A stretch of 6,962 nt of DNA from CAZEQH01 sp964566875 (GCA_964566875.1 CAZMJM010000027.1:1-6962), one strand, 5' to 3'. Positions 1 to 5,076 are shown, counted from the stretch's first letter. Notes: generated by a model from the letters alone, not told the origin. Translations and numbers: made by a program.

Positions 1-9
1 ACTTGTTCC

Positions 10-33
10 ACCGAAATCAGTTCTCGGTTTTTA
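10..33 (+). terminator. weak candidate terminator hairpin
   Basis: ACCGA (10-14) can pair with TCGGT (24-28) across a 9-nt loop and is followed by a short T run (28-32). It could end a gene lying to the left of the window. The stem is only five base pairs, so this is a weak call. Confidence 0.25.
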
Positions 34-45
34 GTTTCCCGTGAC

Positions 46-114
46 GCTGGCAGAACGGCTGTTTTATGAAACACCTCCTTGGGGTTTGCTCGCAGCACTG
101 GCGGAGCGGTTGTT
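46..114 (+). repeat. two diverged direct repeat units, 51-nt period
   Basis: Bases 46-63 and 97-114 match at 14 of 18 positions, and all four differences are transitions. The second unit runs into a perfect palindrome (108-124). The first is followed by a similar imperfect one (TGTTT 60-64 facing AAACA 68-72). The region lies directly upstream of the first sensor-like gene. It could be an operator array or the remnant of a repeat; nothing in the sequence decides this. Confidence 0.35.
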
Positions 115-124
115 GAAAACAACC
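108..124. promoter_or_regulatory. perfect palindrome over the -35 region, possible operator
   Basis: GGTTGTT (108-114) is followed by GAA and then AACAACC (118-124), a perfect 7-bp inverted repeat. It overlaps the likely -35 hexamer TTGAAA (113-118) of the first gene. A palindrome in this position could be a repressor site, but no cognate regulator is visible in the window. Confidence 0.35.
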
Positions 125-139
125 ATGAAGCGGTATAAT
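113..139 (+). promoter_or_regulatory. promoter of first paralog, leaderless type
   Basis: The -10 is a consensus TATAAT (134-139). TTGAAA (113-118) is a plausible -35 with a short 15-nt spacer; TTGTTG (110-115) is an alternative with 18 nt. The ATG at 148 lies 8 nt beyond the -10, so transcription should begin at or within about two nucleotides of the start codon. Confidence 0.65.
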
Positions 140-147
140 TGTTTAAT

Positions 148-750
148 ATGGGAAAAACGTTCACAGAGGAAGAAATCGAGGAAATAAGAAAAATAAAAGG
201 TGAGATTACCGGTGACTGTATTATGCTTGATTTTGATTTTATCCTGGAGCAGAAAGGAGAAGCGGAGCTGGAAAAAATAGAGGCTGCAATGGTGGAGGCG
301 GGTTACACGGTAAATCATAAAAACGTCAAAAGAACTTCTCTCTATCCCGTGGGCGCACTTGTGGCCCTGGATATGGCGGTTAATAAAATTTTTAATTATC
401 AAAAAGAAGATTTTGAAAAAATGGGGAGAACTGAGGCCAAAATCTCTTCCATGCTCATAAGGGCTTTTATGAGATACTTTGTTTCCATGGATATGGCAGC
501 CAGACAGGCACAGAGAATGTGGGATGAACACTATAAGTTCGGCAGTCTGGAAATCGCAGAGCATGATAGAAAAAAAAGGCGTGCGGTTGTGAGGATTAAA
601 AATTTTCGCACACATCCCTTTTTATGCTATGTCTTTAAGGGCTACACAGCCGGCATTCTCGGAATGATTATTGGAAAAGACCCGGTCTGCAAAGAAACAA
701 AATGCGTCCATAAGGGAGATGAATACCATGAGTTCGTGTTGAAGTGGTAA
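148..750 (+). CDS. V4R/heme-NO-binding-like putative ligand-sensor protein, paralog 1
   Basis: This encodes a 200-residue soluble protein with no signal peptide or membrane segment. It is the first of three related proteins in the window. Shared landmarks are an N-terminal helix ending in I-K-G-E (16-19), a central Tyr-Pro, an L/I-F-x-Y...F...M-G stretch, a K/R-x-F...H-P segment, and the C-terminal motif C181, C186, H188, G190-D191, Y193-H194, F196, W200. That C-terminus resembles the Cys-rich end of V4R (4-vinyl reductase-like) small-molecule-binding domains, a fold shared with heme-NO-binding and TRAPP/Bet3 proteins. The assignment is from memory of the motif and is an inference. There is no output domain, so a DNA-binding or enzymatic partner would have to be separate. 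The start at 148 is preferred over TTG at 139, because 139 lies inside the -10 box. There is no Shine-Dalgarno sequence. Coding status is very likely; function is uncertain. Confidence 0.85.
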   Translation: MGKTFTEEEIEEIRKIKGEITGDCIMLDFDFILEQKGEAELEKIEAAMVEAGYTVNHKNVKRTSLYPVGALVALDMAVNKIFNYQKEDFEKMGRTEAKISSMLIRAFMRYFVSMDMAARQAQRMWDEHYKFGSLEIAEHDRKKRRAVVRIKNFRTHPFLCYVFKGYTAGILGMIIGKDPVCKETKCVHKGDEYHEFVLKW

Positions 751-811
751 CAGGAATTCCCCTTGTCGAGACTGGTTCTCCTTTTCTATCAGTTCTTAGA
801 CGTTTAAAAAT

Positions 812-817
812 TACAAT
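812..817 (+). promoter_or_regulatory. putative -10 box of Nudix gene
   Basis: TACAAT (812-817) ends 7 nt before the ATG at 825, the same spacing as the other leaderless-type promoters here. No convincing -35 hexamer is visible. The 74 nt between this ATG and the preceding stop lack a Shine-Dalgarno sequence. Confidence 0.4.
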
Positions 818-824
818 TAATAAT

Positions 825-1126
825 ATGAGAAAGATACATAAAATCATAGCGGTTGTTGTCGAGGGCAATAAATTTTTAATGGTTCGCAAGGCGGGCAAGG
901 ACATATGGACCAGCTTAGGCGGCAGGATTGAGGAGGGAGAGAGAGAAGAGGAATGTTTAAAAAGGGAAATCAAAGAGGAGTTTGACTGCGAGGCCGAAAT
1001 TATAAAAAAGCTCGGCGACTTTGAAGATAAGGCCGTTTTTGACGAAGCAATAGTCAGACTATCAGCCTATCTAGTCGACCTAAAGGGAAAAATTCAACTA
1101 ATTGATCCGGAGCTGGAAGAATACAG
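825..1126 (+). CDS. Nudix hydrolase, 3' end lost in assembly gap
   Basis: Nudix proteins hydrolyse nucleoside diphosphates linked to another moiety, often as MutT-like housecleaning enzymes. About 100 residues are visible. The Nudix box runs from G33 with E39, R47-E48 and E51-E52 in the expected GX5EX7REUXEEXGU spacing, so the metal-binding glutamates are intact. The usual Gly near the box end is Asp (D54). The N-terminal beta strand (about residues 6-12) and the L-G-G turn before the box are typical. The start is placed at ATG 825 because the frame upstream to 744 does not look coding and overlaps the preceding gene's end. A normal Nudix protein has roughly 130-150 residues, so 30-50 are missing in the N run. 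The frame continues into the next gene only through the Ns and should not be read as a fusion. The substrate cannot be inferred. Confidence 0.85.
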
Positions 1127-1226
1127 NNNNNNNNNNNNNNNNNNNNNNNNNNNNNNNNNNNNNNNNNNNNNNNNNNNNNNNNNNNNNNNNNNNNNNNNNN
1201 NNNNNNNNNNNNNNNNNNNNNNNNNN
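1127..1226. other. assembly gap, 100 N
   Basis: This is exactly 100 N, the usual placeholder for a scaffold gap of unknown size. It removes the 3' end of the Nudix gene and the promoter and first codons of the second paralog. Those missing parts need more than 100 nt (about 30-50 Nudix codons plus a promoter), so the true gap is probably longer. Confidence 0.98.
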
Positions 1227-1823
1227 AAAGAGGAGGTTGAACGAATAAAGAATATAAAAGGAGAGGTAAGAGGCTTGGCATTGAAAAATTACGGAAGATA
1301 CATCCTCCAGGAGCATAAAAAGGAGGGGTTAAAAAAACTGGAGGAAACGTCACAGGCTCTCGGTTGTCCTATCAAGTATGACGAGATTAGGGCGACGTCT
1401 TTCTATCCCCTGTGGTGGAGTTTCCTCACCTTCGCCATCATTAAAAAACTCTTTAACTACGACGAAGAAAAATTTCAAGAAATGGGCAGATTCTGTTTCA
1501 AGTTGCCTAACCTTTTACGGCTATGGCTGCAATATCTAATGTCCCTGGACAAGGCGGCTGAATCTGCACCGAAGATGTATAAGACGATGCTTACGGCGGG
1601 GAAATTAACGGTGCCGGATTACAGTAAAGAGCAGAAGTATGTCATCATCAGGATGGAAGATTATCCTGTTTATCCCATCGACACGCCTCGTATATACTGT
1701 AATTTTCTCATTGGATACTACTGCACCGCCATCCAGATAGTGACGGGGAAAAAAGTAACGGGGGAGGAAATCAACTGCGTCTACAAAGGCGACCGATACC
1801 ACGACTTCATGCTGAAGTGGTAG
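1227..1823 (+). CDS. V4R/heme-NO-binding-like putative ligand-sensor protein, paralog 2 (5' end in gap)
   Basis: There are 198 visible residues, homologous over their whole length to the proteins at 148-750 and 2214-2813. The visible start aligns with about residue 7 of paralog 1, so only a handful of N-terminal residues are lost in the N run. It keeps the I-K-G-E motif, the F-Y-P, the L-F-N-Y...F...M-G-R stretch and the C-terminal C-V-Y-K-G-D-x-Y-H-D-F ending in L-K-W. It differs from its two relatives in the C-terminal motif: the first Cys is Gly and the His two residues after the conserved Cys is Tyr. It therefore has probably lost part of a metal or cofactor site, or binds something else. 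A strong terminator follows 33 nt after the stop. Function is inferred only from resemblance to the V4R-type fold. Confidence 0.82.
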   Translation, partial: KEEVERIKNIKGEVRGLALKNYGRYILQEHKKEGLKKLEETSQALGCPIKYDEIRATSFYPLWWSFLTFAIIKKLFNYDEEKFQEMGRFCFKLPNLLRLWLQYLMSLDKAAESAPKMYKTMLTAGKLTVPDYSKEQKYVIIRMEDYPVYPIDTPRIYCNFLIGYYCTAIQIVTGKKVTGEEINCVYKGDRYHDFMLKW

Positions 1824-1856
1824 GGCAGCGATTATCATCGGTGTCTTTAATCCAAG

Positions 1857-1879
1857 AACCGGGCAGTTGGCCCGGTTTT
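1857..1879 (+). terminator. intrinsic terminator after paralog 2
   Basis: AACCGGGC (1857-1864) pairs perfectly with GCCCGGTT (1870-1877) around a 5-nt loop, and T residues run from 1876 to 1879. The stem is strong and GC-rich, and it ends the transcript of the second paralog. Confidence 0.85.
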
Positions 1880-1882
1880 AGT

Positions 1883-1911
1883 TTGACAGAAAGGAAAGGA
1901 AGAATTAAAAC
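1883..1911 (+). promoter_or_regulatory. promoter of coiled-coil ORF, leaderless type
   Basis: A consensus -35 TTGACA (1883-1888) is followed after 17 nt by a poor -10, TAAAAC (1906-1911), which ends 6 nt before the ATG at 1918. The purine-rich stretch 1891-1902 looks like a Shine-Dalgarno sequence but lies too far upstream and would be inside the promoter spacer. The transcript should begin at the start codon. Confidence 0.5.
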
Positions 1912-1917
1912 GGACTT

Positions 1918-2133
1918 ATGAGTCTTAAAGAACTTTTAAAATTGAAGAAAAAAATCGAGAAGAAGGCCAAGAAAATCAAAAGAGAAGCGGAAAATTATAA
2001 AAGCCAAATCAGAGAGTTTAAGAAATTATTTGATGAACTAATAGCGAAAGGCCTTATTTCCGCTAATCAAGCAGTGCAATTAGGAGCCTTTTATGAAAAG
2101 GCCAGAATGCATCGCCAACCGCTTGATTTTTAG
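1918..2133 (+). CDS. Lys-rich coiled-coil small protein, unknown function
   Basis: This is a 71-residue protein I do not recognise. Residues 1-45 form one long, highly charged helix with regular Lys/Glu and Leu/Ile spacing, suggesting a coiled coil with a strongly basic face. Residues 46-71 are a more ordinary helical tail with Gly and Ala. There is no membrane segment, signal peptide or cysteine. The gene is flanked by terminators on both sides and has its own promoter, so it is transcribed alone although it sits between two sensor-like paralogs. The basic helix could bind nucleic acid, a membrane surface or a partner, but that is speculation. Codon use looks like that of its neighbours, and the clean promoter and terminator support a real gene. 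Confidence 0.72.
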   Translation: MSLKELLKLKKKIEKKAKKIKREAENYKSQIREFKKLFDELIAKGLISANQAVQLGAFYEKARMHRQPLDF

Positions 2134-2142
2134 GCCAATCAT

Positions 2143-2166
2143 TGGTGCTCTCCGCACCATTTTTTT
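2143..2166 (+). terminator. intrinsic terminator after coiled-coil ORF
   Basis: TGGTGC (2143-2148) pairs with GCACCA (2154-2159) around the loop TCTCC and is followed directly by seven T (2160-2166). The hairpin starts 9 nt after the stop codon. Confidence 0.85.
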
Positions 2167-2178
2167 ATTAAAAAAGGG

Positions 2179-2208
2179 TTGCCTTAAAAAGAAGCTAAGA
2201 GCTATAAT
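2179..2208 (+). promoter_or_regulatory. promoter of paralog 3, leaderless type
   Basis: TTGCCT (2179-2184), an 18-nt spacer, and consensus TATAAT (2203-2208). The ATG at 2214 begins only 5 nt after the -10, so no upstream leader or ribosome binding site is possible from this promoter. Confidence 0.75.
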
Positions 2209-2213
2209 GAGAT

Positions 2214-2813
2214 ATGGAACGGATACTATCAGAAGAAACCGTTAGAAAACTTATGCAGATTGAAGGAGAAACCAGGGGTATGGCCCTTAAGGATGATTTT
2301 GAATACGTAATTTTAAAAAAGGACGGGGAGGGGTTAAAAAAATTAGAGGATGCCCTGGAAGAATTGGGGCATCCTTTAAAGTATAAAGAATTGAAATCGA
2401 TGAAATTTTATCCCTCCGGTCTGGAACCTCTGCTTATGGTGGTGTGCCAAAAATTATTCGGATATACGGATAAGGATTTCTGGGAATTGGGCGTGTTGAG
2501 CGCAAGAATGCCGTGGGTCGGCAGAATTTTTATCAAGTATTTCGGTTCGCTTGAGATGGTCGTCAACGGGGCCTCCACCATATGGAAAAAATATTACACC
2601 CGAGGCAAACTAAAGATAGTAAGCGTAGATAAAGATAAAAAATCCGTCATTGTCAGGATCGAAGATTTCAGTCTCCATCCCTTTTATTGTAAAGGGCTGG
2701 CAGGTTATTTCGCCGCTATAGTAAAAATGGTAGTCAAGGAAGAAACCTCCTGTGAAGAAACTAAATGCACTCACGAAGGAGATGACTATCACGAATTCCG
2801 GGTCCGGTGGTAA
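2214..2813 (+). CDS. V4R/heme-NO-binding-like putative ligand-sensor protein, paralog 3
   Basis: This 199-residue soluble protein is complete and collinear with paralogs 1 and 2. It has the helix ending I-E-G-E-x-x-G, the K-x-G-E-x-L-x-K-L-E segment (also visible in paralogs 1 and 2), the F-Y-P, L-F-G-Y...F...G, Y-x-x-S, and R-I-E-D-F...H-P-F. The C-terminal motif is C180, C185, H187, G189-D190, Y192-H193, F195, W199. Like paralog 1 it has both Cys and both His, which could bind a metal or stabilise a ligand pocket. In V4R domains a Cys is common where His193 stands, so this would be a variant. No effector domain is attached. The ATG is fixed by the promoter just upstream and by alignment with paralog 1. 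No terminator follows. The paralogs look clearly related but far from identical, so the duplication is probably old. Confidence 0.86.
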   Translation: MERILSEETVRKLMQIEGETRGMALKDDFEYVILKKDGEGLKKLEDALEELGHPLKYKELKSMKFYPSGLEPLLMVVCQKLFGYTDKDFWELGVLSARMPWVGRIFIKYFGSLEMVVNGASTIWKKYYTRGKLKIVSVDKDKKSVIVRIEDFSLHPFYCKGLAGYFAAIVKMVVKEETSCEETKCTHEGDDYHEFRVRW

Positions 2814-2837
2814 GATGATGCGCTTTTAATCTAACTT

Positions 2838-2870
2838 TTGATAAAAATCAATAAAGGCCGAAAATAAGAT
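2838..2870 (+). promoter_or_regulatory. weak promoter region of the small membrane-protein pair
   Basis: TTGATA (2838-2843) and TAAGAT (2865-2870) resemble -35 and -10 boxes, but the 21-nt spacer is too long. TTGAT (2838-2842) also forms a perfect 5-bp inverted repeat with ATCAA (2847-2851). No terminator separates this from paralog 3, so read-through is equally possible. Confidence 0.25.
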
Positions 2871-2884
2871 AACGTCGCAGAATT

Positions 2885-3130
2885 ATGGAAAAAATCAATA
2901 TCTCAGCGCTTGGTTTAGCTCTTGGTGCAGCGTGGGCGTTTCTTGTCTTCACAATAGGCATAACCTCTATCTTTGGATGGGGAACCATAATTGTTGAAGT
3001 TCTATCTTCCCTCTATATAGGTTACAACGCTTCACTTCTCGGAGCGATTATAGGAGCACTGTGGGCATTCACCGACGGTTTCGTAGGCGGAGTGATAACT
3101 GCCTGGGTCTACAATAAATTCGCGAAATAG
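2885..3130 (+). CDS. small holin-like / DUF5676-like membrane protein
   Basis: This is an 81-residue membrane protein. Hydrophobic segments cover about residues 6-33 and 48-76, with short polar ends and a final W-V-Y-N-K-F. The layout (an L-G-L-A-L-G-A-A-W start, G-W-G, Y-I-G-Y-N in the middle, G-A-L-W-A-F-x-D-G-F, and a C-terminal A-W-V-Y-N) matches small proteins common in CPR and archaeal genomes that are often labelled bacteriophage holin. That label is only a similarity; no lysis gene is nearby, so a phage role is unlikely. It is followed after 10 nt by another small membrane protein with a similar C-terminus, and the two are almost certainly co-transcribed and may work together. There is no Shine-Dalgarno sequence before the ATG. 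The molecular role is unknown. Confidence 0.72.
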   Translation: MEKINISALGLALGAAWAFLVFTIGITSIFGWGTIIVEVLSSLYIGYNASLLGAIIGALWAFTDGFVGGVITAWVYNKFAK

Positions 3131-3140
3131 GGTCTCCATT

Positions 3141-3401
3141 ATGCTGAAACCGACAAAACTGGCCAACGCCGCTTCGCTCGTTGCCTTAGTCTGTTATGTC
3201 ATCTACCTGATAGTGCTAACCGCTTTTCCCAGCCTTATTCACATCTATGTTTCAAGCATGGCGCCCGGCTATGACCTGTCATCCATAGAATCAAACAGTA
3301 TAAGCCCGGGCTTTACCCTGCTGGGAGCAGCTATGCTGGTTCTATCTGTCTGGACCCTGATTTTTGCCAGCGTCTGGCTTTACAACAGCTGGGATAAATA
3401 A
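3141..3401 (+). CDS. DUF5676-like small membrane protein
   Basis: This is an 86-residue protein with two hydrophobic segments, about residues 12-31 and 55-80. Between them lies a loop with S-S-M-A-P-G-Y-D-L-S-S-I. It ends in V-W-L-Y-N-S-W. The pattern (F-P between the first helix and a serine-rich amphipathic stretch, G-F-T-L-L-G at the second helix, L-Y-N near the end) matches what I recall of DUF5676 membrane proteins, whose function is unknown. It starts 10 nt after the upstream stop, and A-G-G-G (3129-3132) gives it a weak ribosome binding site with 7-8 nt spacing. It is the only clear second gene of an operon here. Shared features with the upstream protein suggest an old tandem duplication. 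No terminator is visible downstream. Confidence 0.72.
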   Translation: MLKPTKLANAASLVALVCYVIYLIVLTAFPSLIHIYVSSMAPGYDLSSIESNSISPGFTLLGAAMLVLSVWTLIFASVWLYNSWDK

Positions 3402-3424
3402 ATTACGGCTATACGTTAGGGGAA

Positions 3425-3453
3425 TTAGAAAGCTTATCCTTATGCGTTTTAAT
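3425..3453 (+). promoter_or_regulatory. promoter of zincin-like gene, leaderless type
   Basis: TTAGAA (3425-3430), a 17-nt spacer, and TTTAAT (3448-3453). The ATG at 3461 is 7 nt past the -10. Both hexamers are imperfect. Confidence 0.4.
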
Positions 3454-3460
3454 TTTGATT

Positions 3461-3853
3461 ATGGAATATGAAAAATTTGAAAAGTTGGTTAACGAAGGAA
3501 TAAAGGCCATACCGGAAAGATTTCTGAGGAAGATGGATAATGTAGAGGTTGTCATAGAGGAACAACCCACTCCGCTCCAAGTCCAAAAATTAAAAGGCAA
3601 GAGGAGTTCTGCTGTTTTCGGACTATATGAGGGCGTCCCGAAAACTAAGAGATGGCATTATGGCCAGGTCCTCCCCGATAAAATTACTATTTTTAAGAAA
3701 GCTATTGAAAACGCTGCCCGTTCCGAAGAAGAAATAAGAGAAATCGTCAAAAGCACGGTCTGGCATGAGATTGCCCACTATTTCGGCATGGATGAGGAAG
3801 AAGTCAGAAGAGCAGAGTACCGCAGAGAAAAAATGAAACACCCTGGTTCTTGA
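3461..3853 (+). CDS. minimal zincin-like metallopeptidase (PF06262-type)
   Basis: This is a 130-residue protein with the zinc-protease signature H102-E103-I-A-H106 followed by Y-F-G-M-D111. H102 and H106 should bind zinc and E103 should be the catalytic base. D111 or the later E119 could be the third ligand. The size, the position of the motif near the C-terminus, the F-G-L-Y-E-G run about 40 residues earlier and the preceding I-T-I-F-K-K strand fit the small zincin family PF06262, whose substrates are unknown. There is no signal peptide, so it is cytoplasmic. The ATG at 3461 is preferred over TTG at 3455, which lies almost at the -10. Translation ends in TGA, and the next gene's -35 box overlaps this stop codon. 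Proteolytic activity is inferred from the motif only. Confidence 0.86.
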   Translation: MEYEKFEKLVNEGIKAIPERFLRKMDNVEVVIEEQPTPLQVQKLKGKRSSAVFGLYEGVPKTKRWHYGQVLPDKITIFKKAIENAARSEEEIREIVKSTVWHEIAHYFGMDEEEVRRAEYRREKMKHPGS

Positions 3854-3878
3854 CAAAAAAGTAAATTGGCATTATAAA
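3850..3878 (+). promoter_or_regulatory. near-consensus promoter overlapping the upstream stop codon
   Basis: TTGACA (3850-3855), a 17-nt spacer, and TATAAA (3873-3878). The TGA stop of the zincin-like gene (3851-3853) lies inside the -35 box. The expected start near 3885 leaves a leader of about 9 nt before the ATG at 3894. AAGG at 3881-3884 would be mostly upstream of the transcript. Confidence 0.75.
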
Positions 3879-3893
3879 GCAAGGTATAAATAT

Positions 3894-4085
3894 ATGTCGC
3901 GTAGTAAGAACTCGTTAGAAAAGTCAGCCTTGATAGTCTGCCTGGCGCTCATAGCTCTAGGAATCTTTTTAAGAGACGCTATTGGTGTGACGCTGATAGC
4001 CGTGGGCGTATATCTTCTACCCACCGTACTGACCGACTTGAGGTCAGCTCAAAGAAACGAGCCAGAGGAAATGGATTTTGACTAA
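3894..4085 (+). CDS. small two-helix membrane protein, unknown function
   Basis: This is a 63-residue protein I do not recognise. After a short basic N-terminus (S-R-S-K) there are two hydrophobic segments, about residues 11-26 and 29-44, separated by L-R-D. A charged, acidic C-terminal tail ends in E-E-M-D-F-D. The basic start and acidic tail suggest an inner-membrane hairpin with both ends in the cytoplasm. It has its own near-consensus promoter upstream and a good terminator downstream, so it forms a single-gene unit. These signals and the normal codon use argue for a real gene despite its size. Many such short membrane proteins exist in CPR genomes, and no function can be given. Confidence 0.7.
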   Translation: MSRSKNSLEKSALIVCLALIALGIFLRDAIGVTLIAVGVYLLPTVLTDLRSAQRNEPEEMDFD

Positions 4086-4111
4086 ACAGGTTAACTAAAA
4101 TCAAACAAATA

Positions 4112-4132
4112 GGCGGCCGACGCCGCTTTTTT
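4112..4132 (+). terminator. intrinsic terminator after small membrane protein
   Basis: GCGGC (4113-4117) pairs with GCCGC (4122-4126) around CGAC. It can be extended by a G-T pair and is followed by six T (4127-4132) and then further T residues. Confidence 0.85.
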
Positions 4133-4153
4133 GTTTTTCTGCCCACGAACTTG

Positions 4154-4162
4154 TGGTAAAAT
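4154..4162 (+). promoter_or_regulatory. extended -10 promoter of multi-pass membrane protein gene
   Basis: TGG directly before TAAAAT (4157-4162) makes an extended -10 element; no good -35 is seen. The expected leader is about 28 nt. A second possible -10, GATAAT (4180-4185), lies 11 nt before the ATG at 4197. Confidence 0.4.
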
Positions 4163-4196
4163 ATCTAAAAGGCCTGAAAGATAATTCTCAAAATTT

Positions 4197-4964
4197 ATGG
4201 ATAAAAACCAAAAATCACCACCGCTATCTGATGTTAATACGCTTCTTGGGCAAACCTGGAAAATTTATAATGCCAGATTGGGAACCCTGTTGGGCATTGC
4301 GGCCATCCCCATGCTGGTGTTACTGCCTCTTCTAATCATAGGCCTGGCGGCTGGATTTCTGTCTTTCTTAGTATCATCGATCCTTTTCGATTTAGGTGCT
4401 TTGAAAGGCCTCATTCCGCTATTGGTCGTCCTCGGATTAATCGTCGTCGGCGTTATAACCATCTGGTCACATCTGGCGCTTATATATGCCGTTGTAAAGA
4501 GAAAAGAAAATCCGGGAATTATGGAATCTTACGGGAAAGTTAGAAACAGGATAATGTCGGCAGTCTGGATTTCTATGTTGACCGGCTTGATAGTAAGCGC
4601 CGGATATCTCTTTTTCTTCGTACCGGGCATAATATTCACCGTATGGTTTTGTTTTTCCTTTTATGTGCTTATAGCAGAGGAATCAAGAGGTACCACGCCC
4701 ATATCCCGGAGCAAAAAGCTGGTAAGCGGAAGGTGGTGGGACGTCTTCGCCAGACTGGCCTTTATGCTGCTGGTTCTTTCTGTGGTTATTTATCTCACCG
4801 GAGCGGTTTCCGGCGCCGTGCGCGTTCCCTTTATCGGTTCGCTCTTAGGTTTCATAGTCACCCCCTTTCCGGTAATTTATTCCTTGTTGATATACGAAGA
4901 CCTGAAAAAAACCGAAATCCTACCGGAAAAAACCCCAGCACCTTCCGAGAAACCCGCCAGTTAA
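4197..4964 (+). CDS. multi-pass membrane protein, GDPD-membrane-domain/DUF975-like
   Basis: This is a 255-residue integral membrane protein. A short polar N-terminus (1-29, with D-V-N-T-L-L-G-Q-T-W-K) leads into hydrophobic segments at about 30-62, 70-100, 121-160 and 183-238, enough for about six helices. A cytoplasmic-looking stretch at 166-181 contains S-R-S-K-K-L-V and G-R-W-W. This S-x-x-L-V-x-G-x-W-W motif before a helix is familiar from the glycerophosphodiester phosphodiesterase membrane domain and the DUF975/YciC group of unknown function. The C-terminal tail (239-255) is Pro-, Glu- and Lys-rich. No catalytic domain is attached, so it is not a phosphodiesterase. The family label is tentative. 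The ATG at 4197 gives the N-terminal motif expected for the group, and no Shine-Dalgarno sequence is present. It is a single-gene unit with a terminator after it. Confidence 0.82.
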   Translation: MDKNQKSPPLSDVNTLLGQTWKIYNARLGTLLGIAAIPMLVLLPLLIIGLAAGFLSFLVSSILFDLGALKGLIPLLVVLGLIVVGVITIWSHLALIYAVVKRKENPGIMESYGKVRNRIMSAVWISMLTGLIVSAGYLFFFVPGIIFTVWFCFSFYVLIAEESRGTTPISRSKKLVSGRWWDVFARLAFMLLVLSVVIYLTGAVSGAVRVPFIGSLLGFIVTPFPVIYSLLIYEDLKKTEILPEKTPAPSEKPAS

Positions 4965-4994
4965 AACATATTATCTGGAAGTCTATAAAAATGC

Positions 4995-5022
4995 GAAAAA
5001 ACCCGCAATCTGCGGGCTTTTT
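4995..5022 (+). terminator. intrinsic terminator after multi-pass membrane protein gene
   Basis: CCCGCA (5002-5007) pairs with TGCGGG (5011-5016) around a 3-nt loop. A run of A on the left can add pairs with the T run on the right after one mismatch. The T tract is 5018-5022. Confidence 0.85.
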
Positions 5023-5042
5023 CCTTCCCCGAGGGTGGTAGT

Positions 5043-5070
5043 TTGACTTACGGCTAAAATATTATATAAT
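5043..5070 (+). promoter_or_regulatory. strong promoter of the rny transcript
   Basis: TTGACT (5043-5048), a 16-nt spacer, and consensus TATAAT (5065-5070). The transcript should begin near 5077, which is also an ATG. This leaves about 113 nt of leader before the rny start at 5190. Confidence 0.75.
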
Positions 5071-5076
5071 TAGGGT

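Noticed and set aside
1..69. Open frame from the window edge, 22 codons ending in TGA at 67-69
   Set aside because: Too short and without recognisable protein features to claim as the end of a gene; a weak hairpin with a T run lies inside it.
64..615. Long open frame on the - strand opposite paralog 1
   Set aside because: Shadow of the + strand gene: no promoter, no family features, and the + frame has two clear paralogs.
744..824. N-terminal extension of the Nudix reading frame from GTG/ATG-like position 744
   Set aside because: It overlaps the end of paralog 1, lacks the conserved Nudix start, and the putative -10 at 812-817 supports the ATG at 825.
4643..5041. 132-codon + frame overlapping the multi-pass membrane protein gene
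   Set aside because: It runs through a terminator hairpin and has Arg-, Ser- and His-rich composition typical of an out-of-frame read.
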